DNA from: 55-13 sp037190145
GTDB taxonomy: Bacteria; Armatimonadota; Fimbriimonadia; Fimbriimonadales; Fimbriimonadaceae
Length of the DNA stretch: 64,000 bases
Direction of reading: 5' to 3'
Assembly: GCA_037190145.1 (NCBI GenBank)
Contig: JBBCJU010000013.1
Coordinates: 1 to 64,000 of the forward strand
Part shown: positions 54,369 through 62,515 of the stretch, one piece after another
How positions within the stretch are numbered: the first letter of the stretch is position 1
Layout of the letters: each line of letters begins with the position of its first letter
Notes under the pieces: model-generated
Database searches by the model: none
What the model was told of the DNA's origin: nothing
Seen by the model: only the letters and a program-made list of their open reading frames with translations
Position numbers and translations under genes: made by a program

Positions 54369-55627
54369 AATCCTGGAGTCTGGTCATCGCTGCTGCAACC
54401 GTCGCGGTTGCCGGACTCCAACCCCAAAAAACATCGCCTGAGTACGTCATCTTCCTCAGCGGCAACGCTCAGGGCTATCTATCTCCTTGTGGATGTAGTG
54501 CCCCTATGATGGGAGGCACCAAACGTCGAGCAACCGCAATTAAGAGGCTAGGGGTCACTGGAAGGACCCTTCTACTTGAGAATGGAGGACTGGTCAAGCA
54601 GTCAGGGCGTCAAGACGAGATCAAGCTCGAGACTTTCTCTCAAATGCACGCCGCCTCTCACGGCGCTATCCTTAATGTCACACCAAGTGAAGGTTCACTT
54701 GGCCCCGGCGCCATTCTCTCGATGATGCGCCTATCCAATAACCGCCTTCTCTCCGCCTCGCTAAAGGGTTCGAATGAGATTCCCATTCAGCCTTACCGAG
54801 TTGACGGTCCATTCCTTGTTGGCGGCCTCACAACAAGAGCAGATGAACTGGCGGCGCAGATAGGCCTAACTGCTGTGAGCCTCGATACTGCCACCAAGGA
54901 CCTTGTGGATACCTCCGCCCGGCTCCGTAAATCGCTATTTGTTGTTCTCGATGGCTCTAGAGAAGACGCGACGAGTCTCGCGAAGAAGTTTCCGAGCATT
55001 GCACTTATCCAGTACCGATCATTTGGAAGCCCTCCCCAGAAGTCCGAGAGAGTAGGAAATGTGCTTTTGGCTAGTCCAGGAGACGGCGGTAGGTCACTGG
55101 TTCGGCTTGTATGGAAAGCAGATCGATTCTCCTCTTACGTACCCATTGATCTAGATCCAGGATTCACAGACGATCCCGCCGCAAGTTCCACATACAAGAT
55201 GTACCTTCGCAGGGTCGATGAAGAAGATCTGCTGGAACAATGGGCGCGTTCAGAATCGGGCAAGTTCGTGGGCACCGAGACGTGCGGCAAATGTCATGGG
55301 GAATCTCACAAAGTTTGGAAGTCATCGAAGCATGCCCACGCTTTACATACACTAGAAAAGGAAGGGCATGATCGCGATCCAGATTGTGTGGAATGTCATG
55401 TAGTGGGTCTTGCCAGCATCTATGGCTTTCGTTCTCGGCAAGAAACCCCTGATCTTGCTGATGTGGGTTGCGAGAGTTGCCATGGAGCAGGAGCAGCACA
55501 CTCCGCTTCTCCCATGCAAGTAAAGATGGGCCCGATTGGAGAGAAATCCTGTATGCCTTGCCACAAGATCGAGAACAGCCCTAAGTTTAATTTCGCGGAG
55601 TACTGGTCCAAGATTCGACACAAGTAG
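54365..55627 (+). CDS. Four-haem cytochrome c with N-terminal phosphatase-like domain
   Basis: 420 residues, start GTG overlapping the previous stop. Signal peptide; then SGNAQGYLSPCGC, which resembles metallophosphatase/5'-nucleotidase-like proteins fused to cytochromes, though catalytic residues are not convincing. The C-terminal third has four haem sites: CGKCH, CVECH, CESCH, CMPCH, as in cytochrome c554-like proteins. Periplasmic electron transfer is likely. Confidence 0.85.
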   Translation: MKSWSLVIAAATVAVAGLQPQKTSPEYVIFLSGNAQGYLSPCGCSAPMMGGTKRRATAIKRLGVTGRTLLLENGGLVKQSGRQDEIKLETFSQMHAASHGAILNVTPSEGSLGPGAILSMMRLSNNRLLSASLKGSNEIPIQPYRVDGPFLVGGLTTRADELAAQIGLTAVSLDTATKDLVDTSARLRKSLFVVLDGSREDATSLAKKFPSIALIQYRSFGSPPQKSERVGNVLLASPGDGGRSLVRLVWKADRFSSYVPIDLDPGFTDDPAASSTYKMYLRRVDEEDLLEQWARSESGKFVGTETCGKCHGESHKVWKSSKHAHALHTLEKEGHDRDPDCVECHVVGLASIYGFRSRQETPDLADVGCESCHGAGAAHSASPMQVKMGPIGEKSCMPCHKIENSPKFNFAEYWSKIRHK

Positions 55628-55646
55628 GTGGATAACTTGTGGATAG
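55627..55646. promoter_or_regulatory. Two tandem DnaA-box-like sites
   Basis: GGTGGATAA (55627-55635) and TGTGGATAG (55638-55646) each match 8 of 9 bases of TGTGGATAA, in the same direction, 11 bp apart. The first overlaps the cytochrome gene end. Most of the 199-bp gap before the DnaA-like gene is AT-rich. Confidence 0.55.
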
Positions 55647-55826
55647 GTAAGACTTCAAAATTCCTTGTTAAGCCTTAAAAAACCGAGAAAACGGGAGTAT
55701 TCATCAGCCTCTGAACTCAACACCTTTTGATAAACGACGATATATGTCCTTGACCGCCTCTCCAAAGATAGAGAGAATAGATCAAGAAATCGCTCACCTA
55801 TCTAACTAATAGGCGCGAACCTCCTT

Positions 55827-56825
55827 ATGGCAATTCCTTTTCCAATTCAAGATGCCACCCGTGTCAACGCTCCTCGGTTATCCGATGTGCTGTTCGACAA
55901 AGTGGAAAAAAGATTTGGAACCATGGCGGGTTTGCCGTCCAATATAGAAGCGCTGGATGCGGGGCTTCAATTTGCAGTGGGGATCAATCCATTCGTAGCC
56001 ATCTTTGGCCCAAGCGGATGGGGAAAGACTCACCTGCTTGAATCGGTTGCCAGCCACATGAATCGAGAGTTCGGCACCCGGGCTCAGATTATCTCCGCGT
56101 TCGATTGGATTGAGGGTCGTCATACCGCAGATCCGCAAACTCCTCTCTTGTTGGACGACGCACACGAGGCACTTGCGAGAACGCGCTCTCGTATTCAGCT
56201 ACGCCTAGGACTGGAGCGACGCGTAAGGATTGGCCGCCCAACCTTATTGGTTGCTACGGGAGAGCGGATGACCCGACAGATTCAGAGTTTCTTGCCGTCC
56301 AGGCGTGAATGGAAGCTCAATGAAATCGGCCAACCATCGGCTGCAGAACGCAAGGTTATTATTGAGAAGATGGCGCGCGCTGAGAATCTAAAGGTGGCCT
56401 CTGCTCTTGCCACTCTCCTTGCCTCCCGGATGCGTGGGAACGGCAATACGATTCATGGAGCCCTCAATACGCTGAAGCTGGATGGCAGTCAGTGGATCAT
56501 GCCCAGCGAGATCCTTCGTGCATGCGGTCTATTGGATCGCTTTTTTGCAGATAACTCGGCCTGGGATCTTAAAGAAAGGATCCGAACGGCTGCGGAAAAA
56601 ACGGCACTGCAATATCGTGACGTTGACCCTATTAAGCTTAGTTGCTACGCCATGATCCAAATTGCCCAGCTTAGTGAGATAGATGTAGCAAGATTTTCCG
56701 GCCTTGAACCCGCACGCGCTAGAGCCCGTTCTCTTGAGTTCAAAAAGGCGCTTTTGAACCTAGATTCTATGGAATCTGCCCTCAATCATTTCCTATACAC
56801 TACTGTGGAGAGTTTGTCGGACTGA
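55827..56825 (+). CDS. DnaA-like AAA+ ATPase (Hda-like paralogue)
   Basis: 332 residues. Walker A GPSGWGKT (61-68) and Walker B LLLDD (107-111) resemble DnaA. GNGNTIHGAL aligns with DnaA sensor 2 GNIRQLEGAL, but its Arg is lost; SRREW may hold the arginine finger. Domain I and the DnaA-box motif RDHTSMMHG are absent. The C-terminal 95 residues form an unassigned helical domain. Could modulate DnaA, as Hda does, or act on DNA itself. Confidence 0.75.
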   Translation: MAIPFPIQDATRVNAPRLSDVLFDKVEKRFGTMAGLPSNIEALDAGLQFAVGINPFVAIFGPSGWGKTHLLESVASHMNREFGTRAQIISAFDWIEGRHTADPQTPLLLDDAHEALARTRSRIQLRLGLERRVRIGRPTLLVATGERMTRQIQSFLPSRREWKLNEIGQPSAAERKVIIEKMARAENLKVASALATLLASRMRGNGNTIHGALNTLKLDGSQWIMPSEILRACGLLDRFFADNSAWDLKERIRTAAEKTALQYRDVDPIKLSCYAMIQIAQLSEIDVARFSGLEPARARARSLEFKKALLNLDSMESALNHFLYTTVESLSD

Positions 56826-56913
56826 CAAATCCCCGTATTTTTAACGTGGACCATTGGCACGCACATTGATTACTGTCGAAAGAACCCGTTTTACGGGCGC
56901 GTGTCGTGGAACT

Positions 56914-58185
56914 ATGTTATCTATCCGAGCTTTAAAGCTCTTACCTGCTTGGGTGTCGCCAGAACATCTGGTGTCAACCGCTCGGATCATCCTATCGGGC
57001 CATGGTTTAAGAGCACTTGGCGTTATCGAAAACGGCGAGCTTGTTGGAATCGTATCGCTGGAAAGCCTCGCAAACTCGGCAGACTTCGCCGAAGTCCGAG
57101 TGGCAATGGTTCCGCCCGTTGTCGTGCTTGATGGCGACCTGACCGTCCGTGAAGCCGCTGACCTCTTTGTTCGAGAAAACGCCGACGCAGCACCCGTAAT
57201 GTTTGAAGGGAAGTTCCTTGGTGTGATCACCGCAAACATGCTTCTACGAGAACTCGGCAGATCTTGGGACCCGCTTACCGGTTTGTCTTGGAGCGATCAA
57301 CTGAGAGAATGGGGCATTGAGAACCTCAAACGAGGCAACGAAGTCACCATCCTCTTTATCGACCTCGATGAGTTTGGTCAATACAACAAGCGGTACGGTC
57401 ATATTGTAGGCGACCACATCCTTCAGAAAGTCGCTTCCATGCTCAACGACTCGATTGATGCAGAGCGCGACATGCTCGTTCGCTATGGAGGCGATGAGTT
57501 TGCCATCGGCACTCTGAGAGATCGCGCGGATTCCGAAGCCTTTATCGCCATGCTCAAGCGAAAAGTCCAAGAGGTTTTCATCGGCGAATCCGAAGACAGT
57601 GTTGATTTCACCATTGGCATTCACGGCGGCAAAAGGAATAAGGAACGTGAAAACGTTCACTTTGCTGCAACCCTGGATAACCTCATCAACCTGGCGAGCA
57701 AGGACTGTATCGCCCAAAAGAATGCAAAACAGGCCTTAGAAGAGCGGGGTCTACCGGCTCTAGCGGCAGTCGAAATCGCGGAGATTCCACCTGAACAAGA
57801 TTCTTTGGGTCCCATCCGAGTTGTAAGTGTCTTCGCCGATGATCACACCGCGAATTCGCTAACCCAGGTCATCATTAGCATTGGCGATGCCGTGGTCTCC
57901 GGAGTCAGCGCCCGAATGGGTAAATCCGTGATCGAATCTATTGCCCAAGCAACGGCAAAAGCTCTGGAGCGCAAGTTTGCAGATCGCTCTATGCAGATTC
58001 ATGATATTCACCTAACCCAGAGCGCCGATGGTAGCCGGCTTGTTACCGTCTCGGGTCAAGTTAATGCTGGCGAACACTCTATACCTGTGGGTGGAGTAAA
58101 GACCGTAGAACAAGATCTCTACTCGGACGTTGCGCTTGCCACTCTCCAAGCATTTCAGCAAGCCAGAATCCCAAACGTTAAGTAG
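56914..58185 (+). CDS. CBS-pair GGDEF protein with unknown C-terminal domain
   Basis: 423 residues from the ATG at 56914 (a TTG at 56854 would add 20). Two CBS repeats (about 10-115), then a GGDEF domain with intact YGGDEF and FIDLDEF; no RxxD inhibitory site in front. So it probably makes c-di-GMP under control of a CBS nucleotide ligand. The last 130 residues (from GPIRVVSVFADDHT) match nothing I know. No membrane segment. Confidence 0.85.
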   Translation: MLSIRALKLLPAWVSPEHLVSTARIILSGHGLRALGVIENGELVGIVSLESLANSADFAEVRVAMVPPVVVLDGDLTVREAADLFVRENADAAPVMFEGKFLGVITANMLLRELGRSWDPLTGLSWSDQLREWGIENLKRGNEVTILFIDLDEFGQYNKRYGHIVGDHILQKVASMLNDSIDAERDMLVRYGGDEFAIGTLRDRADSEAFIAMLKRKVQEVFIGESEDSVDFTIGIHGGKRNKERENVHFAATLDNLINLASKDCIAQKNAKQALEERGLPALAAVEIAEIPPEQDSLGPIRVVSVFADDHTANSLTQVIISIGDAVVSGVSARMGKSVIESIAQATAKALERKFADRSMQIHDIHLTQSADGSRLVTVSGQVNAGEHSIPVGGVKTVEQDLYSDVALATLQAFQQARIPNVK

Positions 58186-58350
58186 CCCCTAAACTGGGCT
58201 CTGCGCAACCTGGGCAATCTACTCCAAACAGGTTCTCACTTTCCCGATACTTTTCGCTTAAAAAATCTAGATCAGAGCAAATTCTGGGCGCGAGTTGCCC
58301 ACAGCCCAAAATACGTCCCAGTAGAAACGCAAATCCCCACCGGCTCGACG

Positions 58351-58356
58351 TACTAT
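58351..58356 (+). promoter_or_regulatory. -10 box (TACTAT) of the Mpa-like gene, leaderless
   Basis: Five nt separate the box from the ATG at 58362; no Shine-Dalgarno site. Confidence 0.5.
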
Positions 58357-58361
58357 CATGT

Positions 58362-60026
58362 ATGGCCTCTGAATCCACCCAAACGCGTGAACTGCTCGAC
58401 AAGATCTTTGAGCAAGCGCCCAAGGACGATCCGCGACTACAAAACTACCTTTCCGCCTTAGAACAATCTATTGTCGCGGAAGCCAAAGATCGAGAAGACT
58501 CGGCACGGCTTCTTGCAGAGTATGAGGAAGCCTATAACAAACTAACTGCGCCCGCCAATCGAATAGGCATCTTCCTCAACTGGCTAGACGAAGATGCCTC
58601 TGCACTTGCGATGATCGCTGTGGGAGACACCGAGTATGTCGCGGATGTGGATCCAAAGGTGGATACTGCGCTCCTAGGTCCAGGAGTTCGTGTACGTGTA
58701 AACGATGCCTATGCCGTAGTTGGCATTGCTTCTCCAAGCACTATTGGAGGCATGATCAAGGTAAGTGAAGCCTTAGCCGACGGACGACTCCGAGTCGGCT
58801 CGGATACTCCGGGATCTGATGGCCGCTTAGTTCTTCGTGCTGAGTCCCTGAAGGACATTCAGATCAATAGCGGAGATGAAGTGCGCCTAGACCCTTCGGG
58901 AAGATTTGCGGTCGAGCATTTGGAAAGACAGGAAAGCAAAGACTACTTCCTGGAAAATGTCGCCGAGATCCCTTGGGAAAAGGTGGGCGGACAAGAAAAT
59001 GCCATCAAGCTCATTCGAGACACCATTGAGCAGCCCTTGCTCTATCCTGAAATCTTTGAGAAGTTTGAGAAAAAGCCCATTAAGGGAATTCTTCTGTACG
59101 GACCTCCAGGCTGCGGCAAAACCCTCATCGGCAAAGCCACTGCCTACAACTTGACTCAAGAGTATTCCAAACGAATCGGCAAGCCTGTAAAGGAATATTT
59201 CATGGCGATCTCTGGCCCCAAAATCCTGAACATGTGGCTAGGAGAGACCGAGAGAATGGTGCGAGAAATCTTCAAAACGGCCCGAGAAAAGGCCAAAGAG
59301 GGACGCCTGGTCTTCATCTTCATGGACGAGGCTGAGAGTGTGCTTAGAACGCGTTCTAGTGGCCGCTGGCTAAACATCTCCAACACGGTGGTTCCCCAGT
59401 TCTGCGCCGAGCTGGATGGGCTCCAGTCTCTGGAAAATGTGGTCCTCATGCTCACCTCTAATCGCCCCGACTACATTGACCCTGCAGTATTGAGACCAGA
59501 AAGGATTGACCGCAAGGTGAAAATCAATCGTCCAGACCGCCAAGCCACCCTTCAGATTTTAGGAATCTATCTTCATGAGAACATTCCGCTTGATCCCGAA
59601 GTCCTGGCTAAATGGAAAGGGGAGATTGATTGCGCACGGAAGGAGCTGATTGAGGGAGTCGCCGATCATGTTTGGCAGCGTGCAAAAACTTCTGAATTCC
59701 TAAAAGTATTCTTGAGAAACGGCCACACCGATACCTTGTACCGAAGTGATCTTCTTAGCGGGGCGTTGCTGAAAAGCATTGTAGACCGCGCCAAAGACTC
59801 CGCCATCAAACGTGCCATCGCTGATCCCAAACACGTTGCCGGAGTGTCCTTGAGCGACCTCATCGAGGCAACTGACCAAGAATTTCGGGAAAACGAAATC
59901 TTTCCCAAGGGCGATTCCCAAGAGGATTGGCTGCAGCTATTGGACTACGATGCCGAAAACGTGGCTAGCATCAAACCCGTTGGCCGACATCGGGGTGAAG
60001 AGATCAGTCGACGGAGCGTGATCTAG
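58362..60026 (+). CDS. Mpa/ARC-type proteasomal AAA+ ATPase homologue
   Basis: 554 residues: coiled coil (about 25-65), two OB folds (about 66-185), one AAA+ ring domain with Walker A GPPGCGKT (247-254), aromatic pore loop MWLGETER, Walker B VFIFMDE. The end ENEIFPKGDSQEDWLQLL aligns with Mpa, but the C-terminus is SRRSVI, not the GQYL tail that docks to the 20S proteasome. No pup, dop, pafA or prcBA is near. Likely a hexameric unfoldase. Confidence 0.85.
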   Translation: MASESTQTRELLDKIFEQAPKDDPRLQNYLSALEQSIVAEAKDREDSARLLAEYEEAYNKLTAPANRIGIFLNWLDEDASALAMIAVGDTEYVADVDPKVDTALLGPGVRVRVNDAYAVVGIASPSTIGGMIKVSEALADGRLRVGSDTPGSDGRLVLRAESLKDIQINSGDEVRLDPSGRFAVEHLERQESKDYFLENVAEIPWEKVGGQENAIKLIRDTIEQPLLYPEIFEKFEKKPIKGILLYGPPGCGKTLIGKATAYNLTQEYSKRIGKPVKEYFMAISGPKILNMWLGETERMVREIFKTAREKAKEGRLVFIFMDEAESVLRTRSSGRWLNISNTVVPQFCAELDGLQSLENVVLMLTSNRPDYIDPAVLRPERIDRKVKINRPDRQATLQILGIYLHENIPLDPEVLAKWKGEIDCARKELIEGVADHVWQRAKTSEFLKVFLRNGHTDTLYRSDLLSGALLKSIVDRAKDSAIKRAIADPKHVAGVSLSDLIEATDQEFRENEIFPKGDSQEDWLQLLDYDAENVASIKPVGRHRGEEISRRSVI

Positions 60027-60474
60027 GGAAGAGTCTTGAATCGAGTTTCAGCGATTGAACCGAATTTGCAGTCACCCGCTGAAACTCAGGGTGCTGCACA
60101 TTAAGAACAGCATTCCAAGCTAAGCCACTAGCCGCTACGCTAGGTATCCAAAGCAAGCAGCTTCTCGCCTCGTCCAGCCACTTTCTCCCAAACTCCTGAG
60201 AAGCTAAAGCCGAAGGCTCATCCCACCCAGGCAGCTCTTCCGGAAAAACTCTCTCCATGGAGAGCTCATCGGGAGCATCAATCTCAATCCAACCCAGGTT
60301 GACGGGAGGCGGAGCTCCACCCGTATGAACCAAAATCTCCAAAAGACAAGTCGCTAAGGAATCGGAGCAATAGATCACCGGATAGCCACGAGGGTTCCAC
60401 CGACCTCCGCACAACCTTGCACCTTCTCCCGAGAAAATTGGATGCCGAGTGGAAGCAATGCGATAGAGCTTCAA
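60004..60474 (-). CDS. RES-domain toxin
   Basis: 156 residues. Arg in LYRIAS, Glu in LATCLLEILVH and a late Ser define the RES fold; members such as MbcT deplete NAD+. GEGARLCGGRWNPRGYPVIY is typical. It follows its antitoxin by 3 nt and overlaps the convergent ATPase gene by 23 nt. Confidence 0.9.
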   Translation of the reverse strand: MKLYRIASTRHPIFSGEGARLCGGRWNPRGYPVIYCSDSLATCLLEILVHTGGAPPPVNLGWIEIDAPDELSMERVFPEELPGWDEPSALASQEFGRKWLDEARSCLLWIPSVAASGLAWNAVLNVQHPEFQRVTANSVQSLKLDSRLFPRSRSVD

Positions 60475-60477
60475 AGC

Positions 60478-60918
60478 TTATACTGGCAAGCCATATTCAA
60501 TCTTGGCGAGCAGCTCCTCCACTTGCCGTGCTCCAAGCTCAAACAGAGCAACATCAATAGGTGCCTCACCTTCTAGCAGTGCATTGGGTTGATTCAAAAA
60601 CATCCACGCGGATTCTTCATCGCCTCGCCAAACCGCTTCGGCCATCGAGATAACTCGCGCCACTCTTTCAAGCCGCTCACTCTCTTCCTGGGTAAGAGTG
60701 GCGCCTCTTCTAGCAAGCGTGGAACGGGGCACAATCTTGTTCCGAAGTTCACTCTTCGCCGTTCGCGTTGGCAAACTCCCGACGACAAACTCGATGGATT
60801 GAGTGGGGAGCCCGTTTTCTACCTTCAGGCGAAGGCCATTCAAATCCTTAACAGCATGCCCCAAGACCGGGGCTCCGCCAAGTCGAAGAATGATATCTTG
60901 AACGAGCACTGCATCCAT
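60478..60918 (-). CDS. Xre/MbcA/ParS-type antitoxin
   Basis: 146 residues. N-terminal helix-turn-helix-like region; C-terminal DUF2384 toxin-binding domain with LERVARVISMAEAVWRGDEESAWMFLNQPNALLEGEAPIDV. Neutralises the RES toxin and probably represses the operon at the palindrome upstream. Confidence 0.9.
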   Translation of the reverse strand: MDAVLVQDIILRLGGAPVLGHAVKDLNGLRLKVENGLPTQSIEFVVGSLPTRTAKSELRNKIVPRSTLARRGATLTQEESERLERVARVISMAEAVWRGDEESAWMFLNQPNALLEGEAPIDVALFELGARQVEELLAKIEYGLPV

Positions 60919-60924
60919 ACAAGG

Positions 60925-60930
60925 ATTATA
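60925..60930 (-). promoter_or_regulatory. -10 box (TATAAT) of the toxin-antitoxin operon, leaderless
   Basis: Perfect hexamer, 6 nt from the ATG at 60918, so transcription probably starts at the start codon. Confidence 0.65.
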
Positions 60931-60931
60931 C

Positions 60932-60966
60932 GTCTCATTTGGTCAAATCATTTGTCCAAATGAGAC
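60932..60966. promoter_or_regulatory. Operator palindrome of the toxin-antitoxin operon
   Basis: GTCTCATTTGG/CCAAATGAGAC, perfect 11-bp arms, 13-bp spacer with further ATTTG/CAAAT half-sites. It abuts the -10 box, suited to autorepression. Confidence 0.75.
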
Positions 60967-60983
60967 AAACCTCGCATCATCAG

Positions 60984-61139
60984 CTACTTGCTTGGCTGAG
61001 TAGTAGGCACAAATTCCACGTCTACCTTTCGCACGCCTAGTTGGTTTGGCAGAATCCAAAAGAAGTACACACTGCCCAAAAGCAGAAGGAATACCACCCA
61101 AGGGAAACGCTTCTTGGGCCTGCCATAAATGCGGGACAC
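60984..61139 (-). CDS. 51-residue single-pass membrane protein
   Basis: Start GTG at 61139. Basic RPKKR, one helix WVVFLLLLGSVYFFWILP, then VRKVDVEFVP and a polar tail. The frame is open only from a TAG about 33 nt before the GTG. No Shine-Dalgarno site; TAATCT lies 7 nt before the GTG. A short hypothetical but convincing topology. Confidence 0.55.
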   Translation of the reverse strand: MSRIYGRPKKRFPWVVFLLLLGSVYFFWILPNQLGVRKVDVEFVPTTQPSK

Positions 61140-61173
61140 GCGTGCGAGATTACTCGATTCCTTGGTTACCTAA

Positions 61174-61211
61174 TTCCTCGACTAGGAGATTTGTCTGTCC
61201 TAGTCGAGGAA
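61174..61211. terminator. Hairpin after argJ
   Basis: TTCCTCGACTAGGA and its complement, 14-bp perfect stem, 10-nt loop; no T-run. Lies between argJ and the small membrane gene. Confidence 0.6.
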
Positions 61212-61238
61212 CCGCGGGATTTGAACTCAGTCAATCTC

Positions 61239-62450
61239 TCAGGTGTGATATTCCGCGTTTATCCGCACATACCCATAACCGAGGTCGCAAGTATAGACAG
61301 TCGCAGACTCTCCTTCCCCAATCTTGAGATCGAGCACCACATGGTCTGACTTCAAGGCCGTAGAAACCCGCTTTGGATCGAATGCCGCTGGGCCGCCCGC
61401 CTCGAAAAGCAAGTGCTCTTCTCCGTTTGCCACCACTACCAAGCGCGCATCTTCCTTCTTAAAAGGCACCCCAGCTCTACCGGCCGCCATCATCACACGA
61501 CCCCAGTTAGGATCACAGCCAAACAAAGCCGTTTTGACCAGTGGTGACTCCGCAATGGTGCGAGCAATTTTCTTCGGATCAGAGGTGCCAGTCACCACGA
61601 CCTCTACCAGCTTCGTGGCCCCCTCACCATCTCGAGCAATTTGCTTGGCAAGGGAAACGCAGACATCGGTCAGAGCAGCCTCGAACTCCGCTTCTTCAAC
61701 CTGCACCCCGGAAGCCCCGTTGGCCAAGAGGATCACCATGTCGTTGGTAGAGGTATCCCCATCCACCGTCATACAGTTGAAGCTCTTGTCACAGGCTCGC
61801 TTTAGAACTGCCTGCAAATCGAATGCACTAGTGTCCGCATCCGTAGCAATGTAGCCCAGCATCGTCGCCATGTTCGGCGCGATCATGCCCGAACCCTTTG
61901 CCACTCCAAGAATACTGGGACCGCGCGTGCCCTCACGCGCTTCCCCTGACTCTGATCCTGTAAGTGGGCGCGATCCGATTTCTGCGGTCGCATATTTTTC
62001 CACCAAGTCAGTGGTTAGAATCGCATCCATGAACGGACGGGCGTCGATTCCCTGCTTCGTCGAGGCGTCAGCAATGCCTTTCTCAACCTTCGACATATCC
62101 AAAAGTTGGCCGATGACGCCTGTAGAGCCAACCGCAACCTCGGAGGCTTCTACCCCCAAAGCTGCTGCAGCGAGCTCTGCCATTCGAGCCGTATCTCGCT
62201 CTCCCTGCTCACCCGTGCAACAGTTTGCATTGCCGCTGTTCACAACGATCGCTCTCAGGCTCCCATCAGCAAGCGCTTGGCGTGAGTAGTCCACACAGGA
62301 TGCTCGCACTTCGTTGGTCGTCAACAACCCCGCAGCTCGCGCAGGACGATCACTGAATAGGAGACCAATGTCGTTACGACGGTTCTTCAACCCGCATCGC
62401 GCGCCGGCATAAGTGAATCCAAGGGGTACTGGGATCGAAGTTTGTGACAT
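61239..62450 (-). CDS. argJ: Bifunctional glutamate N-acetyltransferase / ornithine acetyltransferase
   Basis: 403 residues. NSGNANCCTG, GSTGVIG, and the self-cleavage site MATMLG with T196 as the new N-terminal nucleophile. Recycles the acetyl group in arginine synthesis. Shows a small insert (about 160-178, GSRPLTGSESGEAREG) before the conserved KGSGMI. AGGAGG precedes the ATG. Confidence 0.96.
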   Translation of the reverse strand: MSQTSIPVPLGFTYAGARCGLKNRRNDIGLLFSDRPARAAGLLTTNEVRASCVDYSRQALADGSLRAIVVNSGNANCCTGEQGERDTARMAELAAAALGVEASEVAVGSTGVIGQLLDMSKVEKGIADASTKQGIDARPFMDAILTTDLVEKYATAEIGSRPLTGSESGEAREGTRGPSILGVAKGSGMIAPNMATMLGYIATDADTSAFDLQAVLKRACDKSFNCMTVDGDTSTNDMVILLANGASGVQVEEAEFEAALTDVCVSLAKQIARDGEGATKLVEVVVTGTSDPKKIARTIAESPLVKTALFGCDPNWGRVMMAAGRAGVPFKKEDARLVVVANGEEHLLFEAGGPAAFDPKRVSTALKSDHVVLDLKIGEGESATVYTCDLGYGYVRINAEYHT

Positions 62451-62515
62451 TGTTTCCTCCTATTTTTTGGTGCGTTGTGAATCGACTTGATCAAAACCAA
62501 GTCGTATCACATTGG

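Noticed and set aside
61205..61238. tRNA gene on the minus strand
   Set aside because: Only a TTCAAAT loop and a 3'-acceptor-like stretch are seen after argJ; the T-stem does not pair and no anticodon or D-arm exists. At most a tRNA fragment or attachment-site scar.
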